From Bacillus massilioanorexius (GTDB taxonomy: Bacteria; Bacillota; Bacilli; Bacillales; DSM-1321): a stretch of DNA of 64,000 bases. The notes beneath the pieces are model-generated. The model did no database searches, was not told the origin of the DNA, and saw only the letters and a program-made list of their open reading frames with translations. Below are positions 35,483-45,349 of this stretch, in pieces; the first letter of the stretch is position 1, and each line of letters opens with the position of its first letter. Both the position numbers and the translations under genes were made by a program. The stretch lies in assembly GCF_902374955.1 (NCBI RefSeq), contig NZ_CABKRX010000084.1, forward strand, positions 1 to 64,000, given 5' to 3'.

Positions 35483-35510
35483 GAGCATCCCCTAAAATAG
35501 GAAGATACTC
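35483..35510 (-). terminator. possible ymdB terminator
   Basis: Imperfect hairpin around GAGcATCcCCTA/TAGGaAGATaCTC with an A-run on its left giving T on the minus strand. Confidence 0.5.
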
Positions 35511-35536
35511 TCTCAACTAATATGATATTTTAGCGC

Positions 35537-36334
35537 TTATTCAAAAAATGGATGGTCTTCATTAATAATCAACGGCTGAATTTTCTTAGCTACTCCACTT
35601 TTTTCATCAATATCAATAAGTACTGCACTTAACTGTGCTCGCCCATCTTTAGGCACAGTAAAACGCGCAGGCATACTGTTTAAGAACTTTTGAATAATCG
35701 GCTCCCTAGTCATTCCTAAAATCCCATCATAAGGACCTGTCATACCAACGTCAGTCATATAAGCTGTTCCCTTCGGTAAGATACGATAGTCAGCTGTTTG
35801 AACATGTGTATGCGTACCAATTACAGCAGAAACCTTCCCATCTAAAAACCAAGCTAGAGCTTGTTTTTCACTTGTTGCTTCAGCATGAAAGTCTACAAAT
35901 ATGATTGGTGTTACTTTTCTAGCCTCTTCTACTAACTGCTCCGCTTTAACAAACGGACAATCTAATGGCGGCATAAAAGTTCTTCCTTGCAAATTGATAA
36001 CAGCAACTTGAAGAGCATTCCATCTTATATAAGTAATTCCTGTCCCTGGTGCTCCTTCTGGAAAATTAGCTGGTCTTACTAAATTATTCGCATCCTCAAT
36101 AAATTCAAAAATCTCTTTATGATCCCAAGCATGATTACCTAGTGTTACTGCATTTGCTCCAGAGCTTAAAAACTGACGATAAATTTTTTCTGTAATTCCT
36201 CTTCCAGCTGCTGCATTTTCACCATTTATTATCACGATATGTGGTTTATATTTGTCTTTTAGTTTTGGTAAATATTCTTCCACCATATCTCTACCTGGAG
36301 AACCTACAACATCTCCAACAAATAGTAATTTCAT
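35537..36334 (-). CDS. ymdB: YmdB, 2',3'-cyclic nucleotide phosphodiesterase
   Basis: A 265-residue calcineurin-like metallophosphoesterase. Dimetal ligands appear in FVGDVVGSPGRD, INGENAAAGRG, GNHAWDHKE, DFHAEATSEK and GTHTHVQTAD. In B. subtilis it hydrolyses 2',3'-cyclic nucleotides and is needed for biofilm gene expression and nanotube formation. It follows rny, its usual partner. Start ATG behind AAGGG. Confidence 0.95.
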   Translation of the reverse strand: MKLLFVGDVVGSPGRDMVEEYLPKLKDKYKPHIVIINGENAAAGRGITEKIYRQFLSSGANAVTLGNHAWDHKEIFEFIEDANNLVRPANFPEGAPGTGITYIRWNALQVAVINLQGRTFMPPLDCPFVKAEQLVEEARKVTPIIFVDFHAEATSEKQALAWFLDGKVSAVIGTHTHVQTADYRILPKGTAYMTDVGMTGPYDGILGMTREPIIQKFLNSMPARFTVPKDGRAQLSAVLIDIDEKSGVAKKIQPLIINEDHPFFE

Positions 36335-36468
36335 TTTATAACCCTTTCTACTTTCAAAAAATACGTTCTTTTAGACTTTGAAAATTATAGCATATAATAT
36401 TGTTTCATTTAAACAATTAGTCAAAACAAACATTTACTTACTACTTTATTATACCCAAATAAGAAAGA

Positions 36469-36506
36469 AGAGGGACCCTAAAAGTATGTCTTTTAGGATT
36501 CCCTCT
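36469..36506 (-). terminator. rny terminator
   Basis: Long stem AGAGGGA(C)CCTAAAAG with CTTTTAGGATTCCCTCT between rny and ymdB. Confidence 0.8.
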
Positions 36507-36517
36507 TCTATTACACT

Positions 36518-38080
36518 CTATTTTGCATATTCTACAGCTCGAGTTTCTCGAATAACAGTTACCTTAATATGTCCAGGGTAATCTAATTCTTTTTCAATAC
36601 GCTTACGTATATCTCTCGCTAAACGATGAGCCTCTAAATCATCAATTTGTTCTGGTTTAACCATAATACGAACTTCACGGCCAGCCTGAATCGCAAATGA
36701 TTTTTCAACACCATCATATGACTCTGAAATTTCTTCAAGTTTCTCTAAACGACGAATATAATTTTCAAGAGTTTCACTTCTTGCTCCAGGTCTTGCTGCA
36801 GATAAAGCATCCGCTGCTGCTACTAGAACTGCAATTATCGATGTTGGTTCTGTATCACCGTGATGCGAAGCAATACTGTTAATGACAACAGGATTTTCCT
36901 TATACTTAGTGGCAAGTTCAACACCAATTTCAACATGGCTTCCTTCCACTTCATGGTCAATAGCTTTACCAATATCGTGAAGCAAACCAGCTCTTCTAGC
37001 AAGCATTTCATCTTCACCTAATTCAGCAGCAAGTAATCCTGATAAGAAGGCAACTTCCATAGAATGTTTTAGAACATTTTGTCCATAACTTGTTCGGAAT
37101 TTCAAACGTCCAAGAATCTTAATTAAGTCTGGATGTAATCCATGAACCCCAACTTCAAAAGTTGTTTGTTCTCCAATTTCACGGATATGCTCATCAACTT
37201 CTCTTCTCGCTTTATCCACCATTTCTTCAATACGTGCCGGATGGATACGACCATCTTGTACTAATTTCTCAAGTGCTAATCTTGCTGTTTCACGTCTGAT
37301 TGGATCAAATCCAGATAAAATAACTGCTTCAGGTGTATCATCTATGATTAAATCAATACCTGTAAGCGTTTCAAGTGTTCTTATATTACGGCCTTCGCGG
37401 CCAATAATACGTCCCTTCATTTCATCATTTGGCAGAGTAACAACAGATACTGTTGTTTCAGCTACATGATCAGCCGCACATCTTTGGATAGCAAGTGAAA
37501 GAATTTCTTTTGCTTTCTTATCAGAATCTTCTTTCGCACGGTTTTCATTTTCTTTAATCATAATAGCAATATCATGTGATAGTTCCTTTTCAACACGATC
37601 CAGAATAATGGCTTTTGCTTCTTCTCTTGTTAAGCTAGAAATTCGTTCAAGCTCTGTTTGTTGCAGACGAACCATATCGTCCACTTTGCTTTCCTTCTCT
37701 TCAATATGCTGTTGTTTTTGGTTAAGAGAATAATCTCTTTTCTCTAAAGCGGATTCACGTTTATCAAGAGTATCGCTTTTTCGATCAAGATTCTCTTCTT
37801 TTTGCAATAATCGATTTTCTTGTTTTTGTAATTCAGATCTTCGTTCACGAATGTCACTTTCAGCATCAGTTCGAAGTTTATGGATTTCATCCTTGGCTTC
37901 AATAAGGGCTTCTTTTTTAAGAGCTTCACTTTCTCTAATGCCATCTTCAATGATACGTTCTGCTTCATTCTTTGCCCCTGCTATTTTGTTTTCAGATAAT
38001 TTCTTGAATACAAAATAACTAACAACTGCACCGACGAACAGAGCAAGCAAAATGGAGATGATAATAATAATTAGATCCAT
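36518..38080 (-). CDS. rny: ribonuclease Y
   Basis: The membrane-bound endoribonuclease that initiates mRNA decay. The 520 residues hold an N-terminal membrane anchor (4-25), a long charged coiled coil (about 30-200), a KH domain with GRIIGREGRNIRTLE, and an HD domain with LLHDIGKAIDHEVEGSH. Start is ATG 38080 behind GAGGAGGTGAAAAG; the frame to 38119 adds 13 residues that include this site. YmcA, encoded in this window, belongs to the complex that tunes it. Confidence 0.97.
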   Translation of the reverse strand: MDLIIIIISILLALFVGAVVSYFVFKKLSENKIAGAKNEAERIIEDGIRESEALKKEALIEAKDEIHKLRTDAESDIRERRSELQKQENRLLQKEENLDRKSDTLDKRESALEKRDYSLNQKQQHIEEKESKVDDMVRLQQTELERISSLTREEAKAIILDRVEKELSHDIAIMIKENENRAKEDSDKKAKEILSLAIQRCAADHVAETTVSVVTLPNDEMKGRIIGREGRNIRTLETLTGIDLIIDDTPEAVILSGFDPIRRETARLALEKLVQDGRIHPARIEEMVDKARREVDEHIREIGEQTTFEVGVHGLHPDLIKILGRLKFRTSYGQNVLKHSMEVAFLSGLLAAELGEDEMLARRAGLLHDIGKAIDHEVEGSHVEIGVELATKYKENPVVINSIASHHGDTEPTSIIAVLVAAADALSAARPGARSETLENYIRRLEKLEEISESYDGVEKSFAIQAGREVRIMVKPEQIDDLEAHRLARDIRKRIEKELDYPGHIKVTVIRETRAVEYAK

Positions 38081-38440
38081 CTTTTCACCTCCTCTTGCTA
38101 TGAAATTATTTTTAATCATGTCATGTCGGCATGTACATTGTTACTTTTCTTCAATATACAGCACATAGGCTTTTTTTTTTACAAATGTTAAATTTAAAAA
38201 CATGTAAAATATACATATTAATTGTATAGGTGCAAATTTGGGTTGTCAAGGGGTTGTACCTTTGGGCGCCTATGAATTTTCAGACATTGGTACCATTCAG
38301 CCCATACATGTTAACGTACAGTCCTTTTCCAGCTATAGGAAACCACATATTTAAATGACCATAACCTATATTCAACTTTCACAAAGTCAGTATACAACTC
38401 CTAATCCTAATATATTATGGTGAAATACCCTTAAAAAGAT
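38081..38440. other. intergenic region upstream of rny
   Basis: About 360 bp with no credible gene, presumably carrying the rny promoter. In B. subtilis pbpX lies here between recA and rny; nothing of it remains in this window. Confidence 0.5.
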
Positions 38441-38478
38441 AAAAAGACTTAGCATTCTAAAGAGTGCTAAGTCTTTTT
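38441..38478 (-). terminator. recA terminator
   Basis: Perfect 14-bp stem AAAAAGACTTAGCA/TGCTAAGTCTTTTT. Confidence 0.9.
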
Positions 38479-38485
38479 ATATTGC

Positions 38486-39532
38486 TTATTCTTCTAGAAA
38501 ATCCATTTCTTCCTGAGCCGAATCTTCTTCTGGAGCAACATGTTCTCCATCTAACTGATAGTGATCACGTATTTTCTTCATAATTTCTGTACGAATAGCA
38601 TCGTTTTCTTTTAAGAAAAGTTTAGCATTTTCTCTACCTTGACCTAAACGTTCATCATTATAAGAATACCATGCCCCACTCTTAAGGATAATATCAAGAT
38701 CAGAAGCCATATCAACAATTTCTCCTTCACGAGATATTCCTTCTCCATACATAATATCCACTTCTGCTACACGGAATGGTGGCGCAACTTTATTCTTTAC
38801 AACTTTAATTTTAGTTTTATTCCCTACAATGTCATTGCCTTGTTTCAATTGCTCTGCACGACGTACTTCTAAACGGACCGTTGAATAGAATTTCAACGCT
38901 CGTCCTCCTGGTGTTGTTTCAGGATTTCCAAACATAACTCCTACTTTTTCACGGATTTGGTTGATGAAAATAGCAATTGTATTTGATTTATTAATAGCTC
39001 CAGATAACTTACGTAGTGCTTGAGACATTAAACGTGCTTGTAAGCCTACATGAGAATCTCCCATATCTCCTTCAATTTCTGCTTTAGGAACTAAAGCAGC
39101 AACTGAGTCAATTACAATAATATCAATTGCACCGCTTCGTACAAGTGCTTCAGCAATTTCTAAAGCTTGCTCTCCAGTATCCGGTTGTGATAACAATAAT
39201 TCATCAATATTCACACCCAACTTTTGAGCATAAACTGGATCTAAAGCATGCTCAGCATCAATAAAAGCTGCTTGTCCACCAGATGCTTGTACTTCAGCTA
39301 TCGCATGTAATGCTACAGTTGTTTTACCTGAACTTTCAGGACCATACACTTCAATAATACGACCTCTTGGATATCCACCAACCCCAAGCGCTACATCTAA
39401 AGCTAACGAACCACTAGGAACTGCAGAAATTCTGCGGTCAGATTGTTCTCCTAGTTTCATAATGGAACCTTTACCGAATTGTTTTTCAATTTGTTTCAAA
39501 GCCATTTCTAAGGCTGCTTGACGATCACTCAC
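38486..39532 (-). CDS. recA: recombinase RecA
   Basis: Strand-exchange protein and co-protease for LexA. The 348 residues have Walker A GPESSGKTT, the EVYGPE region, loop L1/L2 sequences around GDMGDSHVGLQARLMSQALR and the acidic C-terminal tail (EEDSAQEEMDFLEE). Start is GTG 39532 before SDRQAALEMAL, as in other Bacilli; the ATG at 39556 is not conserved. Not interrupted by an intron. A LexA box overlaps the promoter region. Confidence 0.98.
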   Translation of the reverse strand: MSDRQAALEMALKQIEKQFGKGSIMKLGEQSDRRISAVPSGSLALDVALGVGGYPRGRIIEVYGPESSGKTTVALHAIAEVQASGGQAAFIDAEHALDPVYAQKLGVNIDELLLSQPDTGEQALEIAEALVRSGAIDIIVIDSVAALVPKAEIEGDMGDSHVGLQARLMSQALRKLSGAINKSNTIAIFINQIREKVGVMFGNPETTPGGRALKFYSTVRLEVRRAEQLKQGNDIVGNKTKIKVVKNKVAPPFRVAEVDIMYGEGISREGEIVDMASDLDIILKSGAWYSYNDERLGQGRENAKLFLKENDAIRTEIMKKIRDHYQLDGEHVAPEEDSAQEEMDFLEE

Positions 39533-39611
39533 TAGAGTTCCCCCTTTTAAATACATGCTAATATCTATTCATTAAAGCGTACTGCTTCTTTGTTTGTTAA
39601 TAACTATATTT

Positions 39612-39662
39612 ACTATATACTTTTTTCTTTCGTTTGACAAGTAAAAAGCGAACATTTATTCG
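39612..39662 (-). promoter_or_regulatory. recA promoter with a LexA (SOS) box
   Basis: Minus-strand TTGTCA (39635-39640) and TATAGT (39612-39617) are 17 bp apart. CGAATAAATGTTCG (39649-39662) lies just upstream and matches the Bacillus SOS consensus CGAACnnnnGTTCG with one change. Confidence 0.8.
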
Positions 39663-39755
39663 CTTAATTTCATTGTTAATTTTTCTCTAAAACTTTCATT
39701 TTACTTATGTAAATTTTTTTTAATCACAATTCGTTAAGAAAATACCTTTATAAAA

Positions 39756-39808
39756 AAATAGAAGGTATCTATCAAATATAACGTAAATTGATAAACACCT
39801 TCTATTTT
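39756..39808 (-). terminator. cinA terminator
   Basis: Long stem AAAATAGAAGGT with ACCTTCTATTTT and inner pairing TATCAA/TTGATA. Confidence 0.75.
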
Positions 39809-39827
39809 AAAATGATATCTAAAACTT

Positions 39828-41072
39828 CTATTCATGACTTTGTAAGCTTTGTAGAATAATATGACAGCCATTTTTAAAACTTATTACTCTATTAACCTGT
39901 CTGCTTCTCTGTAGTTGTAGCTTAACTACTTTTGTAGTAAATTTCGAACTAGACAAGCCAATATAAACAGTGCCCACTGGTTTACCTTCAAGTGGTTCTG
40001 GTCCTGCAACACCAGTAAAGCTAATTCCAATATCAGTACCTAGTAAAGAACGTACTTGTTCAGCCATTTCTTTTGCACATTGTTCACTCACTGCGCCATA
40101 TTTTTCAATCGTTTCTTTGTTTACTTTTAAGACATTTATTTTTGCCTCATTACTATAGCTAACAATTCCACCTTTAAATATTTGGCTCGCACCTGATATT
40201 GTCGTTAATTCCTCTTGAAACATACCACCTGTTAAACTTTCTGCACTAGCAATTGTAAGACCTTTAGAAGTTAACAGCTTCACAACTTCTTTCATTAAAG
40301 ACGTATCATCTTTTCCATAACAAAATTGCCCAACTCGTTGATTAATCTTTTCTTCTACTTCATCAATCATTCTATCAGCCTCATCAACTGAAGAGTGTTT
40401 AGCTGTTATTCTTAACGTAACTTCTCCATCAGAAGCTAAGGGAGCAATTGTAGGGTTAGATTGTTCATCTAATAAATCTTCAACAACTGTTTCCAAATAT
40501 GCTTCACCAATACCAAAAAATCGAAGAACTCGAGAATGAATTCTTTCAATCGTATTCATTTTATCTACTAATGCAGGAATCCCATATGTCGAAAACATCG
40601 GTTCCATTTCAGACGGTGGTCCAGGTAAAAGCATATATGTATGACTAGGAGATGAGTATATCATTCCAGGGGCCATTCCGTGATCATTCACTAAAACATG
40701 AGAACCGTCCAAAACAAGCGCTTGCTTTTTATTGTTCTCCGTAACAGGTCTTCCCGTTTTTGCAAAATAAGCAGAGATGCTAGCTAACGCATGCTCATCC
40801 ATAACTAACTGAGTATTTAAATGAGCTGCAATCGCTTCTTTTGTTAAATCATCTTTTGTTGGTCCGAGTCCGCCAGTAAAGATAACAATCTGAGAACGCT
40901 TCTCTGCTATTTCAATTGCACTCTTTAAGCGAGACGAATTATCGCCAACTACTGTATGAAAAAAAACATTTACCCCTATTTCGGCAAGCTGTCTAGAAAT
41001 GTAACGAGCATTACTATTCACGATTTGTCCAAGTAATAGCTCAGAGCCGACAGCAATAATCTCTGCATTCAT
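39828..41072 (-). CDS. cinA: competence/damage-inducible protein CinA
   Basis: A 414-residue two-domain protein: an N-terminal MoCF-like domain (GSELLLGQIVNSN, IFTGGLGPTKDD, MLLPGPPSEM) and a C-terminal amidase domain (IASAESLTGGMFQEELT, VAGPEPLEGKPVGTVYIGL). In other bacteria the domains act as ADP-ribose pyrophosphatase and NMN deamidase in NAD recycling. It precedes recA as in B. subtilis, but here recA has its own promoter and a cinA terminator stands between. Confidence 0.93.
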   Translation of the reverse strand: MNAEIIAVGSELLLGQIVNSNARYISRQLAEIGVNVFFHTVVGDNSSRLKSAIEIAEKRSQIVIFTGGLGPTKDDLTKEAIAAHLNTQLVMDEHALASISAYFAKTGRPVTENNKKQALVLDGSHVLVNDHGMAPGMIYSSPSHTYMLLPGPPSEMEPMFSTYGIPALVDKMNTIERIHSRVLRFFGIGEAYLETVVEDLLDEQSNPTIAPLASDGEVTLRITAKHSSVDEADRMIDEVEEKINQRVGQFCYGKDDTSLMKEVVKLLTSKGLTIASAESLTGGMFQEELTTISGASQIFKGGIVSYSNEAKINVLKVNKETIEKYGAVSEQCAKEMAEQVRSLLGTDIGISFTGVAGPEPLEGKPVGTVYIGLSSSKFTTKVVKLQLQRSRQVNRVISFKNGCHIILQSLQSHE

Positions 41073-41090
41073 CTAAAAACTCCCCCGTGT

Positions 41091-41669
41091 TTATTTAGAA
41101 TTTTTAAATACATCTTTATTAATAGCGAAGTATTCCCAACCAGACCATATGGTAAAGAACATAGAAACCCATAATGCAATTGTTGCAAATGGAATAGAGA
41201 TTAATTCAAATGGTAAGTTATGCAGAAGTAAAGCAGATACGGCTATGATTTGGGTCCAAGTTTTAATTTTCCCTAACATATTTGCAGCTACAACTTCACC
41301 TGTTCCTGCAAGAATTAATCGTAATCCTGTAACTGCAAATTCACGGCTTATAATGACAATAACAATCCATGATGCAGCAAGCTGTAACTCTACTAACACA
41401 ATTAAAGCTGATGATACTAATAATTTATCCGCTAACGGATCTAAAAACTTTCCAAGATTTGTAACAAGATTATACTTCCTAGCATAATGCCCATCGATCC
41501 AATCAGTTACTGAAGCAACGATGAAAATCAATGCACCAACTAAATGTTCAATAGGAAGATACTCACTACCAATTTTTAAATCTCCCCAATGAAAGTCAAC
41601 CAGCATAAAAATTAGAAATACTGGGATTAAACATATTCTCGATACCGTTATTTTATTAGGTAAATTCAA
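41091..41669 (-). CDS. pgsA: phosphatidylglycerophosphate synthase
   Basis: An integral membrane enzyme making phosphatidylglycerol phosphate from CDP-diacylglycerol and glycerol-3-phosphate. The 192 residues contain the CDP-alcohol transferase motif DGHYARKYN followed by GKFLDPLADK, and about six membrane segments. Start is TTG behind TGGAGG (8 nt). It precedes cinA by 18 bp and probably shares its transcript. Confidence 0.95.
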   Translation of the reverse strand: MNLPNKITVSRICLIPVFLIFMLVDFHWGDLKIGSEYLPIEHLVGALIFIVASVTDWIDGHYARKYNLVTNLGKFLDPLADKLLVSSALIVLVELQLAASWIVIVIISREFAVTGLRLILAGTGEVVAANMLGKIKTWTQIIAVSALLLHNLPFELISIPFATIALWVSMFFTIWSGWEYFAINKDVFKNSK

Positions 41670-41768
41670 AACAAAAACCTCCAGATGAAAAACTTCTTTA
41701 ATATATACTATATTCTATGTTACCCAAAATGAAAAGACGAAGAACCCGGCTATGCCGAGCTCTTGATT

Positions 41769-41800
41769 GAAGACTAAAAGGTAAGAACTTTCTAGTCTTC
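41769..41800 (-). terminator. hairpin after the RodZ-like gene
   Basis: Stem GAAGACTA/TAGTCTTC with inner AAAG/CTTT, but no clear T-run follows on the minus strand. It may be a partial terminator or a processing site ahead of pgsA. Confidence 0.45.
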
Positions 41801-41814
41801 ATTATTAACTAAAA

Positions 41815-42717
41815 TTACTCTGTTTTTGAAAAGTTAATGGTAATATTTTGATTAACTCTTTCAGTAGGAGAAATGGCATAAGTTAATTGCTCATCATTAA
41901 TATATATAGTCGTTCCTGCTGTATTACCAATTACTAGCTCTGCCTTTGTTTCATTTGTTAAGTCAATTTCTTGATTATCATTTTGTTTCATTAGACCTTG
42001 AAACATAGATTTACCATTAGCGTTCTTAACATTTACCCAAGTATCAGCACTAGCAACTAACTTTAATTTAAATACATCTGTATCTTTTAATTCATACGTA
42101 GAAAATTTACCGGAAGAATTAACTACTGATACAGTTTGTTTAACATCATTATTTTGCTCTTTATCTTGATCATTCTCTTGATCTTGATCATTCTTGTCGC
42201 CATTATCTTGAGCCTTATCTTTGTCTTTTGATGCTTCACCATCTTTTAAAGGAGAATTTTTTTCTGATTCAACGGTAATCTGGTCACTTCCAGTATCAGA
42301 CTTTTTCTCTCCATCTGTTTGTATATTTTTAGAAACAAGCACCCAAATTAAAACTGCCGCTCCGATAACGAAAACAGCTACTAATATTTTCGGTAAAAGA
42401 TCTAGTACTTTAGATTGAGTAGGAGAGATAGTTCTCTTTGACTGCACTCTTGATAGTTGCTCTGGTAACTCATCTTCTCTAACTGCTGGAACATCACTCT
42501 TAAATTGTTCAAAAATTTCCTCTGGCTCAATTCCAACAGCCTCAGCATACTGCTTAATAAAGGCACGCACATAAAATTTACCTGGCATCATTGCGTAATC
42601 GCCTTTTTCTATACCAATTAAATATCTTTTTTGAATTTTCGTTAATTGCTGTAAATCATCTAAACTAAGACCTTTCTCTTCACGTGCAGCTTTTAACGTT
42701 TTTCCTAATTCCGTCAT
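41815..42717 (-). CDS. ymfM: RodZ-like cytoskeletal/cell-shape protein (YmfM family)
   Basis: A 300-residue bitopic membrane protein: N-terminal XRE-type helix-turn-helix (1-70, LGKTLKAAREEKGLSLDDLQ), basic juxtamembrane segment, one membrane span (about 108-128), an Asp/Gln/Lys-rich low-complexity linker (about 160-195) and an extracellular DUF4115 beta domain. RodZ links MreB to the envelope in rod-shaped cells. It precedes pgsA as in other Bacilli. Confidence 0.9.
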   Translation of the reverse strand: MTELGKTLKAAREEKGLSLDDLQQLTKIQKRYLIGIEKGDYAMMPGKFYVRAFIKQYAEAVGIEPEEIFEQFKSDVPAVREDELPEQLSRVQSKRTISPTQSKVLDLLPKILVAVFVIGAAVLIWVLVSKNIQTDGEKKSDTGSDQITVESEKNSPLKDGEASKDKDKAQDNGDKNDQDQENDQDKEQNNDVKQTVSVVNSSGKFSTYELKDTDVFKLKLVASADTWVNVKNANGKSMFQGLMKQNDNQEIDLTNETKAELVIGNTAGTTIYINDEQLTYAISPTERVNQNITINFSKTE

Positions 42718-42736
42718 TTATAACACCTTCTATACT

Positions 42737-43528
42737 TTAGAAATCAAAGGAGCCAAAATCTGATCCCCCAAATAAATCATTTTGATGTACAACTTCATAT
42801 GTAATTTCTTCTTCTGGATTATTTCTTAACTCGATAATATAATCAAAGTCATCCATCGTATATTCTGAATTTCTCACAAATGCATCAGGATGTTCGATCA
42901 CTTTAACTGAATTAAGTCTCATAATTTCTCTAACAAGTTGCCAATGCTTTTCATTAGCCGATCTTGTAGAAACAATTCCGTCTATAATAAATAGATTGTT
43001 TTCATTATATTCATCTTCTATAAGCTGGCTTCTAATTGTTTGCTTCAATAGCGTTGAAGAAACAAATAACCATCGTTTATTGGCACAAACACTTGCTGCT
43101 ACAATAGATTCTGTTTTTCCAACTCGAGGCATACCACGAATCCCAATCATCTTATGTCCATCTTGTTTAAATAATTCAGCCATAAAATCGACTAATAATC
43201 CTAATTCACTTCTAACAAAGCGAAAAGTTTTTTTGTCGTCAGCGTCTCGTTGAATATATTGTCCATGCCTAACAGCTAATCGATCTAACATCTTAGGCTC
43301 ACGAATCTTAATTACTTTTATCGTATCCATCGTAGATAGTATTGATTCTAAACGTTCAATATTTTTACTGTCATTAGCCTTTAATAGTAATCCTCTTCGA
43401 CCTTCATCAACACCGTTAATTGTAACTATGTTTATGGATAACATACCTAGAAGAGAAGAAATATCACCTAATATCCCCGGTCGATTTTTCTGAATTTCAT
43501 ACTCGAAATACCATTCTTTTCGATCCAT
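42737..43528 (-). CDS. ymfK: YmfK family protein (DUF3388)
   Basis: A 263-residue conserved protein of unknown function. The N-terminal half (1-75) looks like an ACT-type regulatory fold (GILGDISSLLGMLSINIVTI). The second half has a P-loop-like GMPRVGKTESIVAA (about 131-144) and an ELRNNPEEEITYEVVHQ tail. It ends 20 bp before ymfM. What the ACT-like and P-loop-like parts bind is not known. Confidence 0.8.
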   Translation of the reverse strand: MDRKEWYFEYEIQKNRPGILGDISSLLGMLSINIVTINGVDEGRRGLLLKANDSKNIERLESILSTMDTIKVIKIREPKMLDRLAVRHGQYIQRDADDKKTFRFVRSELGLLVDFMAELFKQDGHKMIGIRGMPRVGKTESIVAASVCANKRWLFVSSTLLKQTIRSQLIEDEYNENNLFIIDGIVSTRSANEKHWQLVREIMRLNSVKVIEHPDAFVRNSEYTMDDFDYIIELRNNPEEEITYEVVHQNDLFGGSDFGSFDF

Positions 43529-43944
43529 TTGAAAAATCCCCGCCCCTCAAGACAAAATTCAACAATTTTATACTAGCATCTATAATAATAAATGATTTAC
43601 CCTTAATATTAAAGGGAAAACATCATAAAAAATTATGAGTTTGCCTATTTTCTTATCTTTCTTTGCTTTTCAATCACAATTTCCCACACTTTTTTTCATA
43701 AAGGCCCTATTATACGTAATTGCCGACTTTTAAAAAGAAAAATTCGCGGAAACTCCCGTAGGTGTTTTATACTCGAAAGCAAACGGAGGATTTCTTAACC
43801 TATCTCTTTAAACAAAATTTGTTACCCATTAATAAGAAATTGAAAATGCATCCAGGATGCTCACTTTCTTGCATAATGACGATAAGAGTCTTTCTTGTCG
43901 TACTTAACACTTCGTTTGAATCTCAACGCAACTTTCAAAAAAAT
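43529..43944. other. intergenic region with degenerate dispersed repeats
   Basis: No credible gene. The part 43743-43790 reads TTCGCGGAAACTCCCG then TCGAAAGCAAACGGAGG. Positions 43853-43871 read CCAGGATGCTCACTTTC. The latter resembles the starts of the repeats at 28005 and 59908. These look like the two ends of an eroded dispersed element. Confidence 0.5.
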
Positions 43945-43979
43945 AGGATGCCAAAAAGTTTCCTTTTGTTTGGCATCCT
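43945..43979 (-). terminator. ymfJ terminator
   Basis: Perfect 11-bp stem AGGATGCCAAA/TTTGGCATCCT; the minus strand continues ATTTTTTTG. Confidence 0.85.
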
Positions 43980-44087
43980 CTAGCAATTGAAATCCTCAGT
44001 TAGTCATCTAAATAATTCAGAAAGATCCCATACTAACTGATGTTAATAGAAGTATTGTTATGAACATTAATTTTCACTATATTTCCA

Positions 44088-44342
44088 TCATGAGTTTGAA
44101 TTACTAACCATTTTCACCATTACATTCGCTATAGCATGCTTTTCTTCATCGGAGGCAACAGACCATAGTTCTGCGAGAATTTTTTCTTGATCATTTTTGG
44201 GTTGAACTTGCTTTGATAAATAATCTCCAATTTCAAAAGCAAGTTCAGAAATAACACCTTTAGAAAGCCCTTCAGCCTCAGCTGTATGCAGACGATCTCC
44301 CAAAAAGTCTTTCCATTGCTCCCAATTATCTAAAATGGACAT
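44088..44342 (-). CDS. ymfJ: DUF3243 family protein (YmfJ)
   Basis: An 84-residue small helical protein, conserved at this place in Bacilli, with the phrases NWEQWKDFLGDRLHTAE and DEEKHAIANVMVKMV. Function unknown. Start ATG behind AAGGGTGATATG. Ends at its own terminator. Confidence 0.85.
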   Translation of the reverse strand: MSILDNWEQWKDFLGDRLHTAEAEGLSKGVISELAFEIGDYLSKQVQPKNDQEKILAELWSVASDEEKHAIANVMVKMVSNSNS

Positions 44343-44476
44343 TCATATCACCCTTTCTTATTATATAAATTGTGTATGAATGACCTCTTCTATACTGACA
44401 ATTTATCCCGTTCAAATTATCACTTAGACTTTTCGTTAAAAATAATTTAAGGAATTGTAATAGGAATGGTTTCACA

Positions 44477-45202
44477 TTAGGTGTACCATCCTCCGTTTAC
44501 TTTTAAAATATGCCCTGTAATATACGATGCACGATCAGATAGTAAATAGGCAATGCTGTCAGCTATTTCTTTTGGCTCAGCAAGTCTTCCTATAGGAATT
44601 TCATCCGTCAGCTCAAACTTTTCTTCTTCAGTTAGATTGGCCACCATCGGGGTATTCACTATCCCTGGAGAAACAGCATTCACACGCACGCCCATAAGAG
44701 CTAATTCTTTACTTAATGCCTTAACAAAGGAGTTTTGACCACCTTTAAGCATGCTATATAGAACTTCACAAGAAGCACCTGTATCTCCCCATATAGACGT
44801 AACAGCAACAATTGAAGAAGAAGCGTTTCGTGTTAATTTCGAAGTTAGCTTTTGTACGATTAAGTATGGACTAGTTAAATGAAGCTGAATCATTTCTTGC
44901 ATCGTATCGAGATCGACATCAGAAACTAGTCCATAATGCGCTTTTCCACTATTTAACACTATACTATTAAGAGAAAATATATTCGAACATAATCGCTCTA
45001 CTCCCTCCATCGTACTTAAATCAGCTTGAATAGGAATAACTTCAATATCATACTCTTCTAAAGCTTGAATGAGATCCCGAATACCTAGTTCGTTCCTATT
45101 ATAATGTATGTATAGTGAATAACCTTGTTTTGCAAGTTCAATAGCCGTTGCACTACCTATTGCTCCACTTGCTCCTGTTATAAGTACAAATTCTTTCCTC
45201 AC
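44477..45202 (-). CDS. ymfI: short-chain dehydrogenase/reductase (YmfI, FabG-like)
   Basis: A 241-residue SDR with the NADP-binding motif TGASGAIGSATA, the NSGK segment in place of NAG, a catalytic Ser near VTSIWGD and Tyr/Lys in YSMLKGG. The GVRVNAVSPGIV and GHILKVNGGW phrases are like FabG, but it belongs to the separate YmfI group and its substrate is unknown. Start is GTG 45202 behind GAGGGGAAATGAA; the longer frame includes the ribosome binding site. Confidence 0.85.
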   Translation of the reverse strand: MRKEFVLITGASGAIGSATAIELAKQGYSLYIHYNRNELGIRDLIQALEEYDIEVIPIQADLSTMEGVERLCSNIFSLNSIVLNSGKAHYGLVSDVDLDTMQEMIQLHLTSPYLIVQKLTSKLTRNASSSIVAVTSIWGDTGASCEVLYSMLKGGQNSFVKALSKELALMGVRVNAVSPGIVNTPMVANLTEEEKFELTDEIPIGRLAEPKEIADSIAYLLSDRASYITGHILKVNGGWYT

Positions 45203-45226
45203 TTCATTTCCCCTCATTTCATATAA

Positions 45227-45278
45227 AAGAGGCATCTTCTTAACAAGTACGATTATAGTACCTTTAAGTCAGCCTCTT
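45227..45278 (-). terminator. hairpin between ymfH and ymfI
   Basis: Outer stem AAGAGGC/GCCTCTT and inner GTAC/GTAC pairing; minus strand continues TTTTAT. Likely the ymfFH terminator, close to the ymfI start. Confidence 0.55.
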
Positions 45279-45349
45279 CTAGAAAACTGTAATCAGTCTC
45301 AATTTTCTTATAGTTTTTTTACCCCAAAAAACTAAATGGTTACTTCAAT